From positions 558,001 through 622,000 of the forward strand of contig NZ_AP026966.1 in assembly GCF_027923905.1 (NCBI RefSeq): a DNA stretch of 64,000 nucleotides. Reading direction: 5' to 3'. Below are positions 54,503-64,000 of this stretch, one piece after another. The notes below the pieces were generated by a model. It was not told where the DNA came from, searched no databases, and saw only the letters and a list, made by a program, of their open reading frames with translations. A program made the position numbers and the translations under genes. The DNA is from Massilia varians (GTDB lineage: Bacteria; Pseudomonadota; Gammaproteobacteria; Burkholderiales; Burkholderiaceae_D). Within the stretch, counting starts at the first letter, position 1; each line of letters starts with the position of its first letter.

Positions 54503-54536
54503 AAAAGAAGAGTCGAAGGAATTGAATTTGTACCTC

Positions 54537-54610
54537 GCGGGTGTAGCTCAATGGTAGAGCAGAAGCCTTCCAAGCTTACGACGAGGGTTCGATTCCCTTC
54601 ACCCGCTCCA
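54537..54610 (+). tRNA. tRNA-Gly (UCC)
   Basis: Acceptor GCGGGTG/CACCCGC, loop CTTCCAA with anticodon TCC at 54569-54571, TTCGATT T-loop and encoded CCA. Confidence 0.97.
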
Positions 54611-54642
54611 GTTAGTGCGGTGTTTCTAACCGCAAAAAATAA

Positions 54643-54717
<75 letters not shown>

Positions 54718-54803
54718 GAATTTTGTACGGCAGTCGCGTTGCACTCGTCCGTCAGGTGTGCCTGGTAATTCTCAAAAAAATCGTTAGATCTTAGGAGTCT
54801 GAA

Positions 54804-55994
54804 ATGGCAAAGGAAAAATTCGAACGGACCAAGCCGCACGTCAACGTCGGCACCATCGGTCACGTTGACCACGGCAAAACCACCCTGACGGCTGCAATCG
54901 CAACCGTTCTGTCGAAGAAGTTCGGCGGCGAAGCCAAGGCCTACGACCAGATCGACGCGGCTCCGGAAGAGAAGGCACGCGGCATCACCATCAACACCGC
55001 GCACGTCGAATACGAAACCGCAAACCGTCACTACGCCCACGTCGACTGCCCGGGCCACGCCGACTACATCAAGAACATGATTACCGGTGCTGCGCAGATG
55101 GACGGCGCGATCCTGGTGTGCTCGGCCGCTGACGGCCCGATGCCGCAGACCCGCGAGCACATCCTGCTGGCGCGTCAGGTTGGCGTTCCGTACATCATCG
55201 TGTTCCTGAACAAGTGCGACCTGGTCGACGACGCAGAACTGCTGGAACTGGTCGAAATGGAAGTGCGCGAGCTGCTGTCGAAGTACGAGTTCCCGGGCGA
55301 CGACCTGCCGATCATCAAGGGTTCGGCACGTATGGCCCTGGAAGGCCAGGCTGGTCCGCTGGGTGAAGACGCCATCCTGCAACTGGCTGAAGCACTGGAT
55401 TCGTACATCCCGACCCCGGAACGTGCCGTTGACGGCGCCTTCCTGATGCCGGTGGAAGACGTGTTCTCGATCTCGGGCCGCGGTACCGTGGTGACCGGTC
55501 GTGTCGAGCGCGGCATCATCAAGGTCGGCGAAGAAATCGAAATCGTCGGTATCGTTGACACCGTCAAGACCACCTGCACCGGCGTGGAAATGTTCCGCAA
55601 GCTGCTGGACCAGGGTCAAGCTGGCGACAACGTCGGCCTGCTGCTGCGCGGTACCAAGCGTGAAGACGTCCAGCGTGGCCAGGTTCTGGCCAAGCCGGGC
55701 TCGATCAAGCCGCACACCGACTTCACCGGCGAAGTGTACGTCCTGTCGAAAGACGAAGGCGGCCGTCACACCCCGTTCTTCAACAACTACCGTCCGCAGT
55801 TCTACTTCCGTACGACTGACGTGACCGGTTCGATCGTGCTGCCGGCCGACAAAGAAATGGTCATGCCAGGCGACAACGTGTCGATCACCGTCAAGCTGAT
55901 CGCTCCGATCGCGATGGAAGAAGGTCTGCGCTTCGCAATCCGCGAAGGCGGCCGTACCGTCGGCGCCGGCGTGGTTGCCAAGATCATCGCCTAA
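54804..55994 (+). CDS. tuf: Elongation factor Tu
   Basis: The 396-residue protein is a complete EF-Tu with G1 GHVDHGKTT (residues 19-27), DCPGHADY (G3), NKCD (G4) and the C-terminal domains 2 and 3. It carries aminoacyl-tRNA to the ribosome using GTP. The tRNA-tuf-tRNA-secE order is conserved in betaproteobacteria. GGAG lies 7-8 bp before the ATG. Confidence 0.98.
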   Translation: MAKEKFERTKPHVNVGTIGHVDHGKTTLTAAIATVLSKKFGGEAKAYDQIDAAPEEKARGITINTAHVEYETANRHYAHVDCPGHADYIKNMITGAAQMDGAILVCSAADGPMPQTREHILLARQVGVPYIIVFLNKCDLVDDAELLELVEMEVRELLSKYEFPGDDLPIIKGSARMALEGQAGPLGEDAILQLAEALDSYIPTPERAVDGAFLMPVEDVFSISGRGTVVTGRVERGIIKVGEEIEIVGIVDTVKTTCTGVEMFRKLLDQGQAGDNVGLLLRGTKREDVQRGQVLAKPGSIKPHTDFTGEVYVLSKDEGGRHTPFFNNYRPQFYFRTTDVTGSIVLPADKEMVMPGDNVSITVKLIAPIAMEEGLRFAIREGGRTVGAGVVAKIIA

Positions 55995-56006
55995 TCAGCG
56001 ATGGTA

Positions 56007-56032
56007 GAGGGAGGCAGAACAACGCCTCCCTC
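56007..56032 (+). terminator. Hairpin after tuf
   Basis: GAGGGAGGC / GCCTCCCTC with 8-nt loop, 13 bp after the stop; no T run. Confidence 0.65.
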
Positions 56033-56040
56033 GACCAGCA

Positions 56041-56069
56041 TTGCGTGGTACGCGCGTACCATGTATAAT
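56041..56069 (+). promoter_or_regulatory. Promoter of tRNA-Trp-secE-nusG with spacer palindrome
   Basis: TTGCGT and TATAAT are separated by 17 bp. The spacer is almost wholly a 16-bp palindrome, TGGTACGCGCGTACCA (56046-56061). Confidence 0.7.
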
Positions 56070-56094
56070 GCTGGATTCAGCGAGAAGTTTTCGT

Positions 56095-56170
56095 AGGGGT
56101 GTAGCTCAATTGGCAGAGCGTCGGTCTCCAAAACCGAAGGTCGCGGGTTCGATTCCCTCCGCCCCTGCCA
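56095..56170 (+). tRNA. tRNA-Trp (CCA)
   Basis: Acceptor AGGGGTG/CGCCCCT, loop CTCCAAA with anticodon CCA at 56128-56130, discriminator G and encoded CCA. Confidence 0.97.
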
Positions 56171-56207
56171 CCGAATTCTGGTGCGTAAGCACCGAAAGTA
56201 AAGAAGA

Positions 56208-56594
56208 ATGTCCAATCAATCCGTGCAAACTGTCAGCACCTCGAATGACAAGTTCAAGGTCGCCCTGGCGGTAGTTGCCACGATTGCAGGCGTTGTCGGG
56301 TTCTTTTACCTGAAAGGCCAAAACAAACCAGCCTTGGTCGCCGCCGGCGCCCTCGTGGCTGGTTTAGTTTTTGCTGTCCTGCTTTTGTGGACTTCGACCA
56401 CCGGCCGTGATTTCCTGAGCTTCGCCAAGGAGTCGGTGCGCGAGACCAAGAAAGTTGTTTGGCCGACCCGTCGGGAAGCTACCCAGATCACCGGCATCGT
56501 GTTTGCCTTCGTGGTCGTCACTGCGATCTTCCTGTGGGGCACGGATAAGGTTCTGGAATTCCTGTTGTACGACCTGGTCCTGGGATGGAAATAA
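56208..56594 (+). CDS. secE: Preprotein translocase subunit SecE
   Basis: The 128-residue protein has three membrane helices, as in the long proteobacterial SecE, and the conserved amphipathic segment SFAKESVRETKKVVWPTRREA (split; about residues 70-90). It forms the SecYEG channel in the inner membrane. Three bases separate it from nusG. Confidence 0.96.
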   Translation: MSNQSVQTVSTSNDKFKVALAVVATIAGVVGFFYLKGQNKPALVAAGALVAGLVFAVLLLWTSTTGRDFLSFAKESVRETKKVVWPTRREATQITGIVFAFVVVTAIFLWGTDKVLEFLLYDLVLGWK

Positions 56595-56597
56595 CTG

Positions 56598-57212
56598 ATG
56601 AGCGATAACGTGCAAGACAACGCGCCGGGCCAAGACCCGGCGCAAGACGCTGGTGCGGCTCCCGTGAGTGTCCCGGTCAGCAACAAGCGCTGGTACGTCG
56701 TACATGTCTACTCGGGCATGGAAAAGAGCGTCATGCGCGCCCTAACCGAGCGCATCGAGCGCGCGGGCATGCAGGAGCAGTTCGGTCGCATCCTGGTGCC
56801 GACGGAAGAAGTCGTCGAGATGCGCAACGGCACCAAGGCTGTTTCCGAGCGTCGTTTCTTCCCGGGCTATGTCCTGGTTGAGATGGAAATGACGGACGAG
56901 ACCTGGCACCTGGTCAAGAACACCAGCAAGGTCACCGGTTTCATCGGTGGCAAGTCGAACAAGCCGACGCCGATCCCGGCGCGCGAGATCGACAAGATCA
57001 TGCAGCAGGTCCAGGAAGGCGTCGAAAAGCCGCGTCCAAAAGTCCTGTACGAAGTGGGCGAGCAGGTCCGGATCAAGGAAGGCCCGTTCACCGACTTCAA
57101 CGGCAACGTCGAGGAAGTCAACTACGAAAAATCGAAGGTGCGTGTGTCTGTCACCATCTTCGGTCGCGCAACTCCGGTGGAGCTGGAGTTCGGGCAGGTA
57201 GAAAAGGTTTAA
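56598..57212 (+). CDS. nusG: Transcription antitermination factor NusG
   Basis: The 204-residue protein has the NGN domain ([31 protein letters not shown]) and a KOW domain ([16 protein letters not shown]). It binds RNA polymerase and couples it to Rho or the ribosome. The N-terminal 30 residues are an Asp/Ala/Pro-rich extension before the conserved domain. Confidence 0.97.
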   Translation: MSDNVQDNAPGQDPAQDAGAAPVSVPVSNKRWYVVHVYSGMEKSVMRALTERIERAGMQEQFGRILVPTEEVVEMRNGTKAVSERRFFPGYVLVEMEMTDETWHLVKNTSKVTGFIGGKSNKPTPIPAREIDKIMQQVQEGVEKPRPKVLYEVGEQVRIKEGPFTDFNGNVEEVNYEKSKVRVSVTIFGRATPVELEFGQVEKV

Positions 57213-57320
57213 AGCGCTTAAATCGGAGCGTCGCAGCAGCAAGGCGGAATCCGGTAAGAGGAGCCCCGCCGGAGTGGTAGTGGTGGGGCGCTACTACTCA
57301 AAACCAATCAAGGAGCCATC

Positions 57321-57752
57321 ATGGCCAAGAAGATTATTGGTTTTATCAAGCTGCAAGTCGCAGCTGGTAAAGCAAACCCGTCCCCACCGATCGGCCCGGC
57401 ACTGGGCCAGCGCGGCCTGAACATCATGGAATTCTGCAAGGCGTTCAACGCTCAGACCCAGGGTTTCGAGCCGGGCATGCCGATTCCTGTCGTGATCACC
57501 GCGTTCGCCGACAAGTCCTTCACCTTCGTGATGAAGACCCCGCCGGCAACCTACCTGATCAAGAAAGCCGCTGGCATCACCAAAGGTTCGCCGAAGCCAC
57601 ATACCGACAAGGTTGGCTCGCTGACCCGTGCCCAGGCTGAAGAAATCGCAAAAACCAAGCAGCCGGACCTGACCGCCGCCGACATGGACGCCGCAGTGCG
57701 TATCATCGCTGGCTCGGCACGTTCGATGGGCATCACGGTGGAGGGTGTGTAA
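57321..57752 (+). CDS. rplK: 50S ribosomal protein L11
   Basis: The 143-residue protein is full length with [23 protein letters not shown] (split) and the C-terminal rRNA-binding region ending [17 protein letters not shown] lies 7 bp before the ATG. The 108-bp gap from nusG contains hairpin-forming sequence that may include the operon's leader. The rplA start overlaps its stop. Confidence 0.98.
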   Translation: MAKKIIGFIKLQVAAGKANPSPPIGPALGQRGLNIMEFCKAFNAQTQGFEPGMPIPVVITAFADKSFTFVMKTPPATYLIKKAAGITKGSPKPHTDKVGSLTRAQAEEIAKTKQPDLTAADMDAAVRIIAGSARSMGITVEGV

Positions 57753-58450
57753 TGGCTAAGCTGTCCAAGCGCGTCAAAGAAATGAAAGCAAAAGTGGACC
57801 GTAACAAGGTCTACGCGTTCGACAACGCTGTGTCGATCGTCAAGGAATTCGCCACCGCCAAGTTCAACGAGTCGATCGACGTCGCCGTGCAACTGGGCGT
57901 GGACCCGAAGAAGTCGGACCAGGTGGTTCGCGGTTCGGTCGTCCTGCCAGCAGGCACCGGCAAGACCGTGCGCGTCGCCGTGTTCGCATCGGGCGACAAG
58001 GCTGAAGCTGCCAAGGCAGCCGGCGCCGACATCGTCGGCATGGAAGACCTGGCAGAGATGGTCAAGGCGGGCAACATGCCGTTCGACATCGTGATCGCTT
58101 CGCCGGACACCATGCGTATCGTCGGTACCCTGGGCCAGATCCTGGGCCCGCGCGGCCTGATGCCGAACCCGAAGGTCGGCACCGTGACCCCGGACGTGGC
58201 TGGCGCCGTCAAGAACGCCAAGGCCGGTCAGGTCCAGTACCGTACCGACAAGGCTGGTATCGTGCACGCCACCATCGGCCGCAAGTCCTTCTCGGACGAG
58301 CAGCTGAAGACCAACCTGGCAGCGCTGCTGGAAGCCCTGAACAAGGCCAAGCCGGCAACCTCGAAGGGCGTCTACCTGCGCAAGGTCGCGATCTCGTCGA
58401 CCATGGGTGCAGGCGTGCGCGTCGACCACGCGTCGATCGCCGCTCAGTAA
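57752..58450 (+). CDS. rplA: 50S ribosomal protein L1
   Basis: The 232-residue protein matches L1 across its length ([38 protein letters not shown]). It binds 23S rRNA at the L1 stalk and typically represses its own operon by binding the mRNA leader. It overlaps the rplK stop by 1 base. Confidence 0.98.
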   Translation: MAKLSKRVKEMKAKVDRNKVYAFDNAVSIVKEFATAKFNESIDVAVQLGVDPKKSDQVVRGSVVLPAGTGKTVRVAVFASGDKAEAAKAAGADIVGMEDLAEMVKAGNMPFDIVIASPDTMRIVGTLGQILGPRGLMPNPKVGTVTPDVAGAVKNAKAGQVQYRTDKAGIVHATIGRKSFSDEQLKTNLAALLEALNKAKPATSKGVYLRKVAISSTMGAGVRVDHASIAAQ

Positions 58451-58756
58451 TAGCAGAATCAAGTCCTCGCAAAACATCGCGGGGCGCATCTTTGGGCTGT
58501 CGGGGCAAATCGCCGCTCCGGCAGGCAATCAAAGACCGTTGGGCCGACGTCGTCAACAAGGGGAAAGACCGCGAAGCGCTCTGTTCCCTCTGATTGTGGC
58601 GGAGGTTAATAGACCACCCAACGCAGATGGTGTACCCGAACAAGTTTTGTAGTCCACGCTGCGTGAGTTCATCCGCGTTAGATTGACTTCTTAACTTCGG
58701 ACGCCGTGTTCGAACCGATGTGAACATGTTGTTCGCATCATTTAAGGAGATTGACC
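58451..58756 (+). promoter_or_regulatory. rplJL leader region
   Basis: This 306-bp gap holds no gene. Its position matches the structured leader bound by L10-L12 for autoregulation in other proteobacteria. AAGGAG at 58744-58749 serves rplJ. The fold itself was not worked out. Confidence 0.6.
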
Positions 58757-59281
58757 GTGGGTCTTAATCTGAATGACAAAAAGGCCGTCGTCGAAGAGGT
58801 AAGCGCTAAAGTTGCAACCGCGCAAACCATCGTCGTGGCTGAGTACCGTGGCATCCAGGTTGCTCACTTGACCAAACTCCGTGCAACCGCACGTGCCCAG
58901 GGCGTCTACCTGCGTGTTCTGAAGAACACGCTGGCTCGTCGCTCGGTTGAGGGTACGCAGTTTGCCCCGCTGGCTGATGCCATGACCGGTCCGCTGATCT
59001 ACTCGATCTCGGACGACGCCGTTGCTGCCGCTAAAGTCATCGCTGACTTCGCGAAAACCAATGACAAGCTGGTCGTGAAAGCCGGTAACTACGCTGGTAA
59101 GCCGCTCGACGTGGCTGGCGTTACCGCGTTGGCAAGCATCCCGAGCCGTGAAGTCCTCATCGCCCAGCTGCTGGGCGTCATGCAGGCACCGGTGTCGGGC
59201 TTCGCACGAGTTCTGGCTGCAGTTGCAGCACAAAAAGGCGAAGGCGCCGCTGCTCCGGCAGCGGAAGCCGCCGAAGCGTAA
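58757..59281 (+). CDS. rplJ: 50S ribosomal protein L10
   Basis: The 174-residue protein begins [14 protein letters not shown], the usual L10 start, reached from GTG 58757 with AAGGAG 7 bp upstream; a TTG two codons earlier is less well placed. It anchors the L12 stalk to the ribosome. The C-terminal Ala-rich tail fits L10. Confidence 0.96.
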   Translation: MGLNLNDKKAVVEEVSAKVATAQTIVVAEYRGIQVAHLTKLRATARAQGVYLRVLKNTLARRSVEGTQFAPLADAMTGPLIYSISDDAVAAAKVIADFAKTNDKLVVKAGNYAGKPLDVAGVTALASIPSREVLIAQLLGVMQAPVSGFARVLAAVAAQKGEGAAAPAAEAAEA

Positions 59282-59350
59282 TCGCTTCGCGTCTTTCTGT
59301 TCAAGTAGAACCAAACCTGTACTACACACACACAATATTTGGAGTTTCAA

Positions 59351-59728
59351 ATGGCAATTAGCAAAGAAGAGTTCCTGGACGCAGTTGGCGCAATGTCGGT
59401 CATGGAACTGAACGACCTGGTCAAGGCTTTCGAAGAGAAGTTCGGCGTGTCGGCAGCTGCAATGGCAGCACCGGCAGCTGGCGGTGCCGCTGGCGGCGCA
59501 GCTGCTGCTGAAGAGCAGACCGAGTTCAACGTTGTCCTGACCGAAGTCGGCGCGAACAAAGTCGGCGTCATCAAGGCAGTCCGCGAAATCACCGGCCTGG
59601 GCCTGAAGGAAGCCAAAGACGTCGTCGACGGCGCACCGAAGACCGTGAAAGAAGCCCTGCCGAAAGCTGACGCTGAAGCCGCCAAGAAGAAGCTGGAAGA
59701 AGCTGGCGCCAAGGCCGAGCTGAAGTAA
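59351..59728 (+). CDS. rplL: 50S ribosomal protein L7/L12
   Basis: The 125-residue protein has the N-terminal dimer domain, an Ala/Gly-rich hinge ([18 protein letters not shown]) and the conserved factor-binding C-terminal domain ([20 protein letters not shown]). GGAG is 6 bp before ATG 59351; an upstream in-frame TTG at 59339 is not used. Confidence 0.97.
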   Translation: MAISKEEFLDAVGAMSVMELNDLVKAFEEKFGVSAAAMAAPAAGGAAGGAAAAEEQTEFNVVLTEVGANKVGVIKAVREITGLGLKEAKDVVDGAPKTVKEALPKADAEAAKKKLEEAGAKAELK

Positions 59729-60018
59729 TACATATGCATTGGGCGCTCATCGAGGGTGCCCAGCGCGGGAGTCAAAGCTTGCGGAACCTGCCGAAAGGGA
59801 GGGGATGCGGCTTTGGCTCTTTTGTCGTCCCTGCATCAAACACAAGCGACACCCGTTTTTCGCAGCACCAGCATCACCGGCTTCAGAAATATCGTAACAC
59901 AGCAGTACGGCTGTCTTAATCACCTGGCGGGAAAGCAGAGGCTTCAGGCCTTGCGTGTGGTGCGACCACCACTGGCAATTCCTGAATTCTCATCCTTTCT
60001 GTCACTCACGGAGTGTCC
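59729..60018 (+). promoter_or_regulatory. rplL-rpoB intergenic region
   Basis: A 290-bp gap with no gene. It has hairpin-forming sequence near 59737-59765 (TGGGC ... GCCCA). In other proteobacteria this site holds the partial terminator and processing site that lower rpoBC expression relative to rplL. Confidence 0.5.

Positions 60019-64000
<3,982 letters not shown>

Noticed and set aside
58407..58652. Open frame in the rplA-rplJ gap
   Set aside because: It overlaps rplA, has no ribosome binding site or recognisable content and lies in a known leader region.

Overview
The window is a 64 kb piece of a GC-rich chromosome from a betaproteobacterium, most likely Oxalobacteraceae (Massilia/Telluria-like). 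This rests on the gene order tRNA-Tyr/Gly/Thr, tuf, tRNA-Trp, secE, nusG, rplK, rplA, rplJ, rplL, rpoB, on the RpoB N-terminus, and on strong GC codon bias (many long antisense shadow frames). The genus is an inference.

Layout. (1) 1-4.4 kb: end of an indolepyruvate ferredoxin oxidoreductase-like gene, then a secreted S41 lipoprotein protease and an M14 carboxypeptidase-like enzyme. (2) 4.5-17.3 kb: a surface polysaccharide locus. It has an O-antigen ligase-like protein, a tightly coupled leftward operon (ABC-2 exporter, HAD phosphatase, nucleotidyltransferase-kinase fusion, second nucleotidyltransferase, unknown protein, WavE-like protein, family 2 glycosyltransferase), a divergent methyltransferase and glycosyltransferase, a GlcNAc-transferase-like gene and a LuxR-type regulator. 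(3) 17.4-18.8 kb and 47.0-48.4 kb: the chromosomal order SDR, folB, ttcA, histidine phosphatase, split inside ttcA. (4) 18.77-47.06 kb: a 28.3 kb integrated island. (5) 48.5-54.1 kb: a MidA-like methyltransferase, a J-domain membrane protein, a receiver-TPR protein and an HDOD-GAF protein. (6) 54.4-64 kb: tRNA, elongation factor, ribosomal protein and RNA polymerase genes.

The island is the main item. It sits in the ttcA codons for the ATP-binding PP-loop (SGGKDS), between two copies of the 6-bp sequence CCTTGC. At its right end is a four-gene operon: three overlapping tyrosine-recombinase-type genes plus a small coiled-coil gene. This matches the layout I recall for ginABCD-type genomic islands (GInts) and, more distantly, Tn554 tnpABC. 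At its left end is a short AT-rich segment. Each end is a pseudo-palindrome built from the core and a shared ATGYGCACA spacer, with CTTTACAC boxes close by. The cargo includes a complete second ttcA. In that copy the PP-loop Lys codon is replaced (SGGADS), so the replacement gene should restore tRNA thiolation while lacking the insertion core. A decayed 3' scrap of a host-type ttcA near the left end points to an earlier insertion or accretion.

Other cargo: a three-gene helicase-nuclease / N6-adenine methylase / PD-(D/E)XK cassette that looks like a restriction or phage-defence system and that I cannot match to a named type; an IS5-family element with a membrane-protein passenger gene and a 21-bp perfect inverted repeat; a zinc-ribbon protein divergent from an XRE regulator; and a higher-GC oxidoreductase block (four MDR paralogues, one frameshifted, an LLM flavin enzyme, a secreted metallo-beta-lactamase-fold hydrolase, two LysR and one HxlR regulators). 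No relaxase, conjugation genes, phage structural genes, rRNA genes or CRISPR arrays were seen.
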